From Brachynemurus nebulosus (Eukaryota; Arthropoda; Insecta; Neuroptera; Myrmeleontidae), in contig JAPWDM010000002.1 in the NCBI GenBank assembly GCA_035578155.1, forward strand, positions 39,888,811 through 39,952,810: a stretch of DNA of 64,000 nt. The letters are read 5' to 3'. Positions 37,314 to 49,263 of the stretch are shown here, piece by piece. Position numbers and translations under genes: made by a program. The notes below the pieces were generated by a model that saw only the letters and a program-made list of their open reading frames with translations, was not told where the DNA came from and ran no database searches. The stretch's first letter is position 1. Every line of letters begins with the position of its first letter.

Positions 37314-37366
37314 TATATGTTTTATATGATTGTGTTCTATGCAAGTTAATACAAGCCAGCTATGTA

Positions 37367-38283
37367 CGAGGTGTGGCAATTAAGTTCCAGGAATTTGTCA
37401 ATAAAAAACAAGAAAATGAAGTTTTAGGAAAAATTTTACTATCGACCTTCACAATAATCTCCCTTTAACTCTACACAACGATTCCAACGTTTCTCCCATG
37501 ATTGGAAGCACCCTTGGTAGTCCTCCGAAGTTAGCCCGTTTAGCACCTCGGTTAGAGCTTCTTGGACCTCCTGTACGCCGCCATGATGAATTCCCTTGAG
37601 GTGCGACTTCATCTTGGGGAATAGAAAAAAGTCGCAGAGAGCAATATCGGGGCTATAGGGTGAGTGAGGCAACGTTGGGATGCCTTTTTTTGCCAAAAAC
37701 TCTTGCACAACGAACGAGGAATGGGCCGGTGGATTATCGTGATGCAAAATCCAGCCATCCTTCTCGTGTAACATCTTGCGAACCGTTTCTTTGTTGATGT
37801 TTAACTCGTAAGATAATGCACGAATGCTTAGGCGACGGTCAGACGTGATCAACATGCGCAAACGATCAACATTCGCGTCGGTACGAGAGGTAACGGGAGC
37901 TCTTTCACGTGGATCGTCTTCCACCGATTCACGCCCTTCCTTGAACCGCTTCGCCCATTCAAACACACGCGTTTTTGACATGCTATCGTCTCCATAGACA
38001 ACCTGCAATTTTCGGAGGATTTCCGAGGGCTTTTCGCCAGATTTCACTAAAAATTGAATCACAACACGTTGCTTGTAATGTACGTCATACATTTTCACTA
38101 CACCACTAAAAAAGTTACTTGCAAAAAATACGCACAAAACAAAAACCAATCGTGCTATATACTTCAACTTTGAACTCTAACTAAAAGGGAGATCCCCCTT
38201 CTTTAACAGATGATAACAAATGAAAAAGTGTTGCCAGTTTTTAAATTATAACTAAATTCCGCGAACTTAATTGTCACACCTCG
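37367..38283 (-). mobile_element. mariner element with internal deletion, 917 bp
   Basis: The ends CGAGGTGTGGCAATTAAGTT and, read inward, CGAGGTGTGACAATTAAGTT are flanked by TA. It contains one shortened transposase frame (37439..38092). Full mariners are about 1.3 kb, so roughly 400 bp is missing. Confidence 0.92.
37439..38092 (-). CDS. Internally deleted mariner transposase, 217 aa
   Basis: The start is MYDVHYKQRVVIQFLVKSGE; an upstream in-frame Met at 38167 would add 25 non-mariner residues. The N-terminal helix-turn-helix part (KTRVFEWAKRFKEGR, VTSRTDANVDRLRML, RALSYELNINKETVRKML) is complete. The frame then jumps to GWILHHDNPPAHSS and SPYSPDIALCDFFLFPK. The second and third catalytic aspartates are present with 34 residues between them (DD34D), but the block holding the first aspartate is gone. 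The joined frame stays open to its proper end EGR. It may still bind the inverted repeats but cannot catalyse; that is inference. Confidence 0.92.
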   Translation of the reverse strand: MYDVHYKQRVVIQFLVKSGEKPSEILRKLQVVYGDDSMSKTRVFEWAKRFKEGRESVEDDPRERAPVTSRTDANVDRLRMLITSDRRLSIRALSYELNINKETVRKMLHEKDGWILHHDNPPAHSSFVVQEFLAKKGIPTLPHSPYSPDIALCDFFLFPKMKSHLKGIHHGGVQEVQEALTEVLNGLTSEDYQGCFQSWEKRWNRCVELKGDYCEGR

Positions 38284-41200
38284 TATGGAAGTATTTTGAA
38301 AAGGAGACATGATTAGATTATAATTTATAATGAATATTATACATATACATACCTGTATTTGAAAATATAATAAATACACTCATCGGCAAAATTAATTGAT
38401 CACCTTTTCCAAAATATGTTTAGCATTAATTTTACTTTAAATTTCGTTTGTGATGTTGAATCTTATTTGCTAAATAAACGATTTAACAATCAGAATTCAT
38501 TTTAATTTCTTTTAATTTAAACGATTTTTAAGAAATTAATAAAAATTGACTTTTAGGATTAAATATTCAGGATGTTATCGACAGGTTTTCTAATCGTCTG
38601 TAATCGGCAACATAGGTAATAAAATTATTTTTCTCCTCAATATAAAAATTAAAAGCAACTTTTAATTTATTTTTAATAAAAATTAGATTTTTTTACTTTT
38701 ATTGTTTTTTGAAGTAAATATAGATTACAGTAGGTATAGCAGAGAATGCTTAATTTATTGCTAAATTACGTACTCACTAAACAAATAGAATCTAATAACC
38801 ACAGCTTTCAAAAAATAATTTGTTATACTATCTAGAGCACGGAGGTATGTGGAGATGACATCTCGTATGTGTGAATATTACAGAAATGAAGCATTACACA
38901 CACATTTAGAATCGCATACGTACCTAAAAAAAATCATTGTGATCTCCTAACAATTTTAAATGGGGGATATTTTTATAAAAATAATATAGGGAACAAGGGA
39001 ATATTTAGCAAAGTATTTGCCAGTAACAAAAACTTTTTTTGGTGTTTTGATGTTTTTTAATGGAAACAAGAGTTATATGTATAAAAGAATTAAAATACAT
39101 AAAATATATATACATAAAAAAATTTTGTTTGGACACCCATGCTTATAACATTATAATATGGCGGATACCCATATTTAATTTTAAAACATAATTTCTACTT
39201 ATTTATGATGAAACATAATTGGGTTTTTTTTCCTTCTGTTTTTACTCTATTGTCGCTTTTGCACAATAAAACACAACAATTAACCATTTTGGTTTCCGAT
39301 GGAAAACGTTGTAGTCAATTTTAATTTCACGACAACTTTTCAAACATCCCACGTGATGCACACACACAATTAAACAATGACAGGAGGAACACCAGCGTTT
39401 GGCTTCAGATCACCTAACAAAATGATTAGTCCATATACGTCATTGATTTGGACATTGAACGTTAATTTTGTTGATGAGTGTAGTATTCTAAAAACTAATA
39501 AATAATGATATTATTGTGATGTTATGAACTTATGAATGATTCACATGGACATGGTCTTCCATTTCGTGTTTATCAGTGTCGTCACAGTCACTTGTATAAG
39601 TGTGTGGTTTAACAATTATTGTACTTACATTAAAAATGAGTGAATTATAAAAGAAAAATTTTTAACAATTAATAAAAAATTAGAGGTAATTTCTAAAACT
39701 GAAAGTGGTGAACATATTAATGAAATTATAAGACATTATAAAATTCAATATGCCACTCAATATCAAATCAAAAATTAAAATTTAAAAAATACTACTGTGT
39801 TTTCAATCGTATTAATTAATTTTTGGAAACGTCATTATTACGTTATGATAAAATAAGTAAAGTTTTTTTATTGAATTAGGAAAAAAGTTACTACTAAACC
39901 ACCACTGGAATTTGAAGAGTGAAACTCTGACCTTGGAAGTCCCCTTTCAGTGGTACATTTAGATATTATTTTTGTTCTTAAAACGTACTAAACTAGTAAC
40001 CTACATACATTTATTTTGTACATACATATTGTCACATAACTACATAAGTCATGAATCATGATCAAGCTCTAAGCGTATGTGTAAAAAATTGTGGATAGCA
40101 GTGTGTCTGAGTGTGGCCGATACCGCTTAAGGCATTTAGTTGGTCGGTGTTGGTCACCAAATCCACAACGCATAGTAATGTATTGTTAGACCATTTTTGG
40201 CTTAAACTGCACATTGCTCTGTCCAACAAAATATATTTTTGACTTGATGGCTTAAAGAAATACAGAAACAATCAAACCTAGGTATCCTGCTCCGGAGCCC
40301 GCGTCCAAAAGAACTTAGTGATTTATAATTTCTTTAAATCAAAGTATTAAAACTAGAAGTGTATGTGAATAATAAACCGATTGTGTATACATATTTTAGG
40401 GATATTTTAAATTTAATTATTGTGTCATAATTCATAAATACTTCAACCTAAGATTTTATTTAATTTTTACAAGAAACTTAAACTAGAATAAAATTTTAGG
40501 ACTAAGACGCCAGTTCCAATCGAGAAATTCTAGGAAAAAGTATGTTTTTTTTAACTAAATTTTACAGAAAAAAATACTTTCGTGTCAGCAGTCTTATCAT
40601 TAGAAAAACGCACTTAACCATTAAACTATCTTTATTTTGAGGAGTCTTTAGTTTTAATATTGTGTAATATTAAAATAATAATAATGATACCATCGATCTA
40701 AAATTTTAACCAGTAAACAATAAATATGTAAAACGCTGACCTTTAAAATTTCAGATCAATTGTGCTCTTAGTATTCAAAAAATTAATTTTTAAAATTTAA
40801 CTTTTTTTAATGTGCTTAATGGACTAGAATACAAAAACGACTATAAGATATTAAAAAATGTTAAACTTTCGACCAAACTTATTTAACAGATACATTAGAC
40901 ATTTATCAATCGAATAAAATAAGATTTATATCAGTTTTGCACCTTGTTTATTAGTTATTGCAATAAAAAAATTAAAAATGGTATGTCGACTCACATTTAA
41001 AATGACACGTGTAAAAGCTAAACAAAAAGTAAATTTTTTTAGGCTATAATAATAATCTTACAGTCAAAATTTTTAAATTAAATTCCTGTAAATTAGAATC
41101 ATTAGTTTATTATAATTTGCACTCGAATACACAATTACAATTTTGAGAAAAACAAAACACCACAGATATCAAAACACAATTTTTAAAATTGTTCTAGTTT

Positions 41201-41324
41201 TTAGTCGAATTTTCTCCGAAAAATTAGACTTATACAGTCTATACGATAAGAGCTGCGAGAGGCGAGAGTAGGGGCGCTATCCGTTTTCGGACCCGTAGAA
41301 CACGAATATGTAGAAAAAAAAATG

Positions 41325-41330
<6 letters not shown>
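38284..41330. other. Intergenic AT-rich sequence
   Basis: No supported gene. The stretch 40120..40230 is related to 20590..20700 (GGTCACCNAATCCAC core). The rest shows no clear structure. Confidence 0.45.

Positions 41331-41414
<84 letters not shown>
41331..41414. repeat. (TA)n microsatellite, about 84 bp
   Basis: Pure TA array followed by TTTTCCCGCCACC; no L or R arm. Confidence 0.95.
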
Positions 41415-41417
<3 letters not shown>

Positions 41418-41724
41418 CCCGCCACCTTTTAATTTGTGTAGGGCCCCCCTATGGAAGTTAAGAGATGAAATTTGGTAAATGGGGCTCATTTTCGAGGCAC
41501 CTCATACTATCAAAGTGGGGTCAAATTTTGGGCAAATTTTTTTTCTGACCCGACCTTTAAGGGGGTGGTGGGGGGCGGAAAAGTAATAAAACTTTTTCAA
41601 ACCGGTTTTAAATAATGTTTCGATCAATTATCTACAACATATCCAAAATTCAGCTTCCTAGGGTGATTTGGAGGGAGTAGAGAGGTGGAAAACGATTTTC
41701 GCTGGATCTAACACGCCCCCAGCC

Positions 41725-42310
41725 CCCCAGAATTAACGTAGAGGATTGAAATTTGGTGTGTTGGTAGAGTTCATACCTAGGTTGTGCTTTTTGGACGTTT
41801 TAATATTTTACCCCCACCCCCCTCATTTTTAAACTACAATTTCATGCTTTTTCGACGTTTTAGAAGTTTGTACCACTCGCACAGGTCACCCGAATAAACC
41901 TAGAGGGCTGAAATTTTGTATTCGGATTGAGTTAGTATCAAGGAGGTGCCTTTTGGGGGTCTCGACTTTTAACCCCTCCCCTCACCATTTTTATACCCAA
42001 AAGAACATGATTTTTCTTGTTTTTTAACAGTTTCGTTCGGGTCAAAATCTCCCCAAATAAACCTAGAGGGCTGAAATTTGGTGTACAGGTTAAGCTAATA
42101 GCCAGACACTGTTTTTTGGAGGTTTCAACTTTTAACCCTTACCCCCACGATTTTTACGCCAATATTTCCTTAATTTTTTTGCTTGTTTTCTAACACGTCT
42201 AGAGACTCCATAAGGAAACCTAGAGGGCTGAAATTTTGTACGTGTATTCAGTTAGTATCCAGCTAGTACCTTGTAGGGAGTCCGCATCACTTTTCCCCCC
42301 ACTTCTCCCA
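41725..42310. repeat. Degenerate tandem array, about 140-150 bp unit, four copies
   Basis: Each unit has (A)CCTAGAGGGCTGAAATTT(G), about 50 bases later a TTTTTGG(A/G)GGTTTCAACTTTTA-like line, and then ACCCC(C/T)(A/C)CCATTTTTA. Starts lie near 41731, 41899, 42060 and 42217. It is more GC-rich than its surroundings and stops sharply near 42310. Confidence 0.75.
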
Positions 42311-44038
42311 TTTTTACATCGGAATTGAATGCTATTGTTAAATGTGTTTTAAAAGCATTATGTTTATTCTAAATACAAGTAGGCGAATAGTAATTTTAAA
42401 AAATTTAAAAAAAAGTGAACTTACTTTTATGACAAATGAAATACATACATATTAAGTAATTTAAAAATGTTATTAAAGTCACTGTTTATTTATAAATTAG
42501 GAATTTTGGATTTTTAGTATTTATAAAATAGAAATTTTGGATTTTTTTGGAAAGAAAAAATATCTTTATAAAGGCCTTCTAGTTTACTATTTAAGGTCCT
42601 TTTTTAATATTTAAAACTAAAACATAAAGGCAATTAGCGGATAAACATGGGCAGGAATGTCCTCGTACGAATTGTGTTGGCTTTTTTTCTGCTACCTGTT
42701 TTCGGCACAAAATTGAAATTTACTGAGATACAGCCCTTAAATACTTAAAACCTTTTTTTAAAGCCTCGATCAGCCGAACACTCATCACCAGTTTTGAAAC
42801 CAACAAAATGACAATTCGGTTGTAGACTTTCAATCACATTTCGCTTGGTGACATTCAATACCGAAGATGAAGGGGAAAATTCGATTACCGTGATGGGGCC
42901 CCGCTGCTCACGGCGTTTTTTTTTTACATTTTCCGATTTTTTTACGTGTAAGTTATATGACTTTTCCGTTATTCATTTTCGTTTCCATTTTTTAGGAAGA
43001 CAAAACAATAATGAAAATATATTTTTAACAAAAATGATTAAATCACAAATATATTAGCGATATACATAACCTCATTTATTCATGCTAATTATAATATGTA
43101 TGTATTGTATACATACATATATTGTTGTACGATATGTACCATATGTACAGTTGTATATTAGTGATGGGCATATTTGAATAAAAAGTAATCGATCATTCGA
43201 TTATTGTAATATCACTCAACTGTATTTCATTTCAATGATCTTACAAAATATTTCGAAGTATAATAACATTATTTGGGTATTTTGATTAAAATTATTTTAT
43301 ATCTCGTGATATCATAAAATCATTCGAATGATTTTATTCTGTCTCGAAATATTTCAGTAAATAATTAAAAAATTATTCTAGTTTCGTCAGACGTTTCAGT
43401 TTATAAATAAAAACAAAAATAAAAAATAACAGTAAAAATTTTCTGGAAGTCTTTTTTGACTTTTATTATGTTTATATTAGAGAAACTATAGTAACTTAAG
43501 GTTGTACGTCTAAACTCGCTTCATTTGTTGATGATGTCATAAAATTTTTACTTAATTTAAAGTGTACCTATGTAATTGTAAAATTTTACATAGTGCGTTG
43601 CCAAATATATCTTCTGCTTCTTCGATCCGGATGTCTTCTATAGTTCAGAATATCCGAATCTAAAACATAAAAATATACGGCAGAAAAATATCCAGATAAA
43701 ATATAGTCTATTTGGGAAATTAATTTAATCTATAAGAAATCATTGAAAAATAAAAATAAATTATTGAATAATTATTAGCATTGCTTTATGAGAATTATTT
43801 TACGCAAGCTATTGTATGCTTTTTATTGAAACCTTATCCAAATTATTATTTAATTTAATTTTAAAATAATTTTCGTCCCATTCAATTATTTTAACAAAAT
43901 ACTTGGGTAATAAATGACAATTGACTCTATCATTACGAATATGCATTATTCTGGGAGTCGTTTTAATTTCTTTGAAAAAATTTCCATTTTTCGGACAACT
44001 GACAAATCGTTTTGAAAAAAATATTAATTCACTGAATT
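42311..44038. other. Intergenic AT-rich sequence
   Basis: A hAT-like left end TAGTGATGGGCATATTTGA is at about 43160, related to the nested MITE at 31923; its right end was not found. No gene seen. Confidence 0.4.
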
Positions 44039-44321
44039 TTAATCACCACCCTCAACCTCAGTTTCAACATCATCATTATCGTCGTCCCCGTCATCAGTAA
44101 TAATGACGGGTCCTTGAATATGAACATATCTTTCGATCATGTCCCACCAAACCCTCATTTCTTTTTCTGCACACCCAATACAATTTTGCCACTTTTCTGC
44201 ACTGACTGTACCCAAGGCCTTTTCCCACGCCTGCAAAATTTTTTCTTCATCTCGACTAGATTTTTCTTCAATATAGCGACTATAGTATTTTTTACAATCC
44301 CCCCATATTAATTCAATTGGG

Positions 44322-45254
44322 TTTTTGAATAAAAAATAAATATCATTTTTTTGTTTTATTTCAAATCTACATCATAAATAATATTGATAATCGATACGAA
44401 AAATTTTTTAAAAATGATATATAATAATTAACAAATTAATTAAAACTTGAAAAATTTTAAAAAATATCATTTGGTTAAAAACAGCACTACAAAAGATCGC
44501 GATGTCTGTGACGTCATAAAGGTAATATGTCAAAAGTGTCAAAATTATTAAAATTTAGTAGGAAAAATTATTGATGGTTTTTTCATTGATTTCGACGTTC
44601 AAAATTTTGAGGGACATTTTTTCCGGATTTATTTTTGTATTGCTATCACAAAGTGGTACAAAACAAGCTCGATACTTCTTTAGTTTCGATATTTCGACAG
44701 TGAAGTTTATAGCAAGCAACAATTTGGATAGAAACAACAATTCCAGAGCAACAATAATTTCATAGCAACAATAATAGTAGGAGAGCTGCTGGCCGATTTG
44801 CAATAGTCATTTCAACACGCGTTAAATTGAGAGGATAGGATCTTAGATACTACTTACTCTACACAAAAATTCAGTTCTGGCGAGCCTTTCGGCCGGGTTG
44901 AGTCGAATAGGCTTGCCAGAACTGAATTTCTATGCAGAGTAAGTACCCAAGATTCTATCTTCTCAATTTAACGCGTGTTGAAATGACCATCGCAAATCGG
45001 CCAGTAGCTCTTGGTCTATAATCTATTTGAAAATAAAAAGACACAAATGTCGCTATGTTCAGGCCATATAACCTTTATTACGTCACATAGGCGCTCGTGA
45101 ACTATCGGCCCGTTATCGGTTCTAAGTTTGAAAATTTATTTTTAATTTAATATAACTTAATTATTACGTTTAAAAAAAAATAAAAAGAGTTTTCTTATAA
45201 AACTTATATATGATTTTTCCATTTATGACAAAAAAAAATGTTTCTTCAAAAACC
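44322..45254. mobile_element. 0.93 kb insertion in the transposase catalytic codons
   Basis: CAATTGGG on the left and TAATTGGG on the right (seven of eight equal) flank ends TTTTTGAA... and ...TTCAAAAACC. Removing it restores the reading VSNPIELIW. A large palindrome (44781..45015) lies inside. Ends are uncertain by a few bases. Confidence 0.7.
44781..45015. repeat. Near-perfect palindrome, arms about 110 bp
   Basis: The left arm GGCCGATTTGCAATAGTCAT...CAACACGCGTTAAATTGAGA and the right arm are reverse complements up to GTTCTGGCGAGCCT / AGGCTTGCCAGAAC, leaving a short loop. It would form a strong cruciform or RNA hairpin. Confidence 0.85.
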
Positions 45255-47255
45255 TAATTGGGTTGGATACACAATGATAGAGGGGAAGGCGTAAAACTTT
45301 ATGGCCATTTGCCTCTGCAATCTGGTCAATTTCGTACACTTTTTTCACAGGCGCATTCAATTTTGCTAAATTAACTAATTCGGCCTTGAGCATGTCAGGT
45401 TCAAATTCTATGGCCTTTTTTCCACGCAATTTATTATAATATCTTTTTTATTCTAAGATGTATTGGGCAATTTTTCAGTTTGGATAGAGTGATAAGTTGC
45501 GTTATCTAATATGATAAATGACGGTTTTTGTAGATTCGGTATTAAACTTTCAGTGAACCATTTTTTTTTAGAGAGATCGGCGTTAATGCTGTCGTGATAG
45601 TCGGAAGAATTGGACGTGGAGGCAAATATTAAATTAGCCTTTGGTATGAATCCCTCTTTATTTCCGGCACTAACAATTATGTACCTGCAAATAAAATTAA
45701 AACATTCATATTGACATTTTTATGTGAAAACTATAAAGTAATACGCTATTTTAAATCAACATGTAAGCAAAACATTGATTTTAGAGAGTAATTCGTGTCG
45801 TAATTTATTATTGCAAATTTATATACATCCAGTGCGTCGATTTAAAGATTACACACTGGATAATAAAACATAGTATATGATTGTCCATTTCAAAGTTAAA
45901 TAATAGCGAAAATTTCAATGGTAATTTATTGGCGACATAAAATTTACGCACCTACCTCTGGTGACAATATTAGAAGCAGTATTAAATAAAAGACGTACGT
46001 ACAGACTCAATTGGCATAGAAATATGCACTATGCATATGTATAGCGTTCCTACAGAAATTCAGTTAAAAATTTCATAGGGAATTAGTTTTCTTAGAAACA
46101 TCATTTTCTACATCTCCTATGTGTAATTTTAAACTGAACGCACTGTATAGATATGTGTATAATATATTAGAAAATTGTTTTACCTTTTTTTTTTTGATAT
46201 CGTTTTGTTTTTAAAACAACTCAATTCCTTCTCGTTTATCCATTTTTTTGAGCCTGTGCCTTTAGCAAAAATCCAAGTCTCATCTTGATACACTGAATGT
46301 TGTTTTTCGTTTTTTATTTTGAAATAATTTCTTAAAAACATGGCTCGTTCTGCTACAATGTGTTCTTTTTCCATCAAACATTTTCGTACATCTAATTTTG
46401 TATAGGAATAATCTTCGGCAATTAATAGTTTCCTCAAACTACTTGGTGAAAAGTTAAATATTTCTTTCTCCTTAATAATTTTGCACAGGCTAGCCAATGT
46501 AAAATGTTTTCCTAAAAAATATTGCAAATTAAAAAACATATTTATTTGTGTCATCAAATTTCATACCTTGAGTGTGTAAATCATAAATTGTTCTTTTTTC
46601 CGCATCTTTTACGAAATTATCTACATCAGTTGATTTTTCACAAAGGCGCAGTTTTTTAGGTAGGGGACCGAATATTTCATCAGCTACACTTTTACGAATC
46701 CTTATATTGCCTCCGAAATTCCACAAGCTGCAGCCGTTCTCTTTAAATCCAAATGGTAGATTTAATATAATTAAATATTTATATTTCTATAATACTTACT
46801 TGACCTACAGAAGTAACTGGTATAAAAGGCCCGTTATTGGCAACTTTATATTAAATGAAAATGATTCATACCTTAAAAATGTGAACATGAAATTTTGTTG
46901 CATATAAAAGTTATTATATTTTCTAGTATCCTTTTTCAATATATTAGATAGTAGATCTTGTCAGAGACAGCTATATTACGAGCTTGTCGTATACATAAAC
47001 TTACGTGCATTCTTATTGAATGAATCATTTGTAGTTCATATAAATTCTACTAGTAATATTTTTACCAAATGAAAATGATTTCATGCAATAGAAATAACAC
47101 AGCAGACATGCTTGTAATATAGCTATCTCTTACAAAATGTACTACCAAATGTATTGAAAAAGGATGATAAAAATTATAATACCTTTGATAAATAACAAAA
47201 TTTCATTTTTAAATTTCAAAGCCATGAACATTTGCATTTGATAAAAATGCGACTA

Positions 47256-47256
<1 letters not shown>

Positions 47257-47327
<71 letters not shown>
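47257..47327. repeat. (TA)n microsatellite, about 71 bp
   Basis: Pure TA array between the transposase relic and the QTGAL pseudogene; no L or R arm recognised. Confidence 0.95.
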
Positions 47328-47330
<3 letters not shown>

Positions 47331-47582
47331 CAGACTGACGACTGAACAGTTTTTTAGATATCTATAACGTAAAAGACTATATGTAATTTCTTTATGAAAT
47401 CAACAAATAAAACATAAATATTGAAGACCACATATTCCGTATTTCCATCATCAATTATAGAATTTTATTTTTGACGGGCACATTTGATCATTACTACTCA
47501 TTATATAAGCGTTTTGATATGTCCAAGTGCTTGGAAGCAGGACATACGTTTTCTAATTTGTAATTTATATTTTAAAATCGTA

Positions 47583-49263
47583 GGTATCTAATTTTTAAGA
47601 GAATCTTATGCATCTTATGTTTTCACTGCGAATTAAATCGCAGTATAATTACGCAAATCAATTAGATATTATGCTTATCGATAGCTAAACTCTTTATAAT
47701 TATGTTGTACCAACATAGGATAGAATTTTACAGGAGATACAAATATGGAACCTATGTAACTGTTTTGATATTTCTTGAAAATAACGTGTTTACCTAAGTA
47801 GTGATAAAAATTGAAGACTTATTTCTAAATATTAAAAAAAAATTAATTTAGAACATTTTAATTGTTGATTTTATTTAACAATTTTAATTTAATAAAAATT
47901 TAATGATAACACAATATTTTAAAATTTACAAAAATAAAGCATTTCAGTTGTTTGAGGTTTCTTGACCTTTTCGAATTAGATGAACAATCATAATATAATA
48001 AGTTCAAAAATGATATTTAAACACAAATTTTGAAAAGTGTGGGTTCCTAACCATTCAAATAAAACAAAAATACGTTTTTAGAGTTTATTAAAGTATTTTA
48101 AAATACACAACAATTTATAAATTGATAAAGACAATAACATATTGAATTTTGGCGCAAACTCTAAAATAATCTTCTCTAAATTCTTTAGCCATCGCCTTTA
48201 ATACATTTCAAGTAAAAAAAATTAAGTATTGTTAGAAAAAAATATTATTCTCATTTTACAAAATAGTAACTTCGAAAGGGATCCACCTGATTCCACACAT
48301 TGATTTACTATTTGATGCAATAATTTGGCAAAAATTCAGCTAAATGAACAAACTGATACGTCCAATGACCCAACAATTATAATGCCTACTTAGTTCATGC
48401 ACAAAAATGTTTTTAACTGTGTTATCTTTGTAGACAGACAATATGGAATTTTCGGATAAAACAATTAGGGAAAAACATTTTACACATAATTAACTGTAGA
48501 TAATTTTACTTTGTGAAAAATATTTTATACAAGCAGTCCTGATTTACAATATGAAATGCTGACAAACAGAGCCGAAAATTTTATAAGTCTGAAAAAATGT
48601 AACAAAAGTAAAGTTACAATATAAAATCGTATTCTTCGTCCTTTCACATCATAAAACATATGTAAAATGAGCAATATACATAATCTGTATTGGATTGGGT
48701 GCAAATTGTAGTTTTATCAACTTGGGTTTCCTACTTACACTTTTGTCTTTTTCGCTGCTGGTTTTTTATACTCACCATCTCCCATTAATACATTAAGTAT
48801 TAATCATTACCGTTTTATGTTATGAAATAGTTGTTACCCAAATGGAAAACTTGAATTGTATTTTACCTGAAAATAGTGTAAAAACCGAAAGTCAGCTCAG
48901 ATTATATATGTTTTATGATGAAAAGTGATGAAGCAAACGATCTCATATTGTTAATATTGATTTTCACAAAGTAAACCTTACGGACGTGAACTATTTTCAA
49001 ATAAAGTAACCGCAAATAAGTGTAATGTGGACGTTAAAAAGTAGAAAATATGAGCCATTTGATCCACTGACGAAAAAATCGACCGACGTACTCCAATCGT
49101 TCATTTTTTACAAGCTATCAAACCTTATCATTTGCGTTAAAACAATAAGTATATGCCATCAAAAAATATCACACGAGAAGTGCTAACAATTAATAATGAC
49201 TTGAATCAAAGCGTAAAAACTTCCTCTATTTTAAAAAGTTTCGTTTTCATCAGTCATAATCAT
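47583..49263 (+). pseudogene. Decayed duplicate of QTGAL (exons 4, 5 and 7)
   Basis: 47583..47680 matches exon 4 and its intron edges, 48255..48417 matches exon 5, 48430..48615 matches the first part of exon 7 and 49020..49260 its end and downstream sequence. Exon 5 keeps CGAAAGGGATCCACCT but has TGG changed to TAG in the IMPTWF motif. Exon 6 is absent: exon 5 runs almost directly into the exon 7 acceptor. About 390 bp is inserted within exon 7. Retained intron edges show DNA-level duplication, not retroposition. It carries no MITE at the site hit in the main copy. Confidence 0.85.

Larger units (their letters stand above)
44039..46717 (-). pseudogene. Broken intron-containing DDE transposase (Tc1/mariner-like, long D-E spacing)
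   Basis: Segments: 46567..46717 or slightly more, 46184..46511, 45255..45684 and 44039..44321. The first two junctions are GT/AG and join in phase (introns of 55 and 499 bp). Catalytic motifs in order: YQDETW, ILDNATYHS, VSNPIELIW. Between the second D and the E are about 83 residues, far more than the usual 34-39. That recalls the DD82E 'Sailor' group, from memory. The frame is broken by a TAG after LPNTS and by a one-base shift near 45417 in a run of A. A 0.93 kb insertion splits the codons just before the catalytic E. The tail is acidic (DDGDDDNDDVETE). The N-terminus upstream of 46717 is unresolved. Confidence 0.75.
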
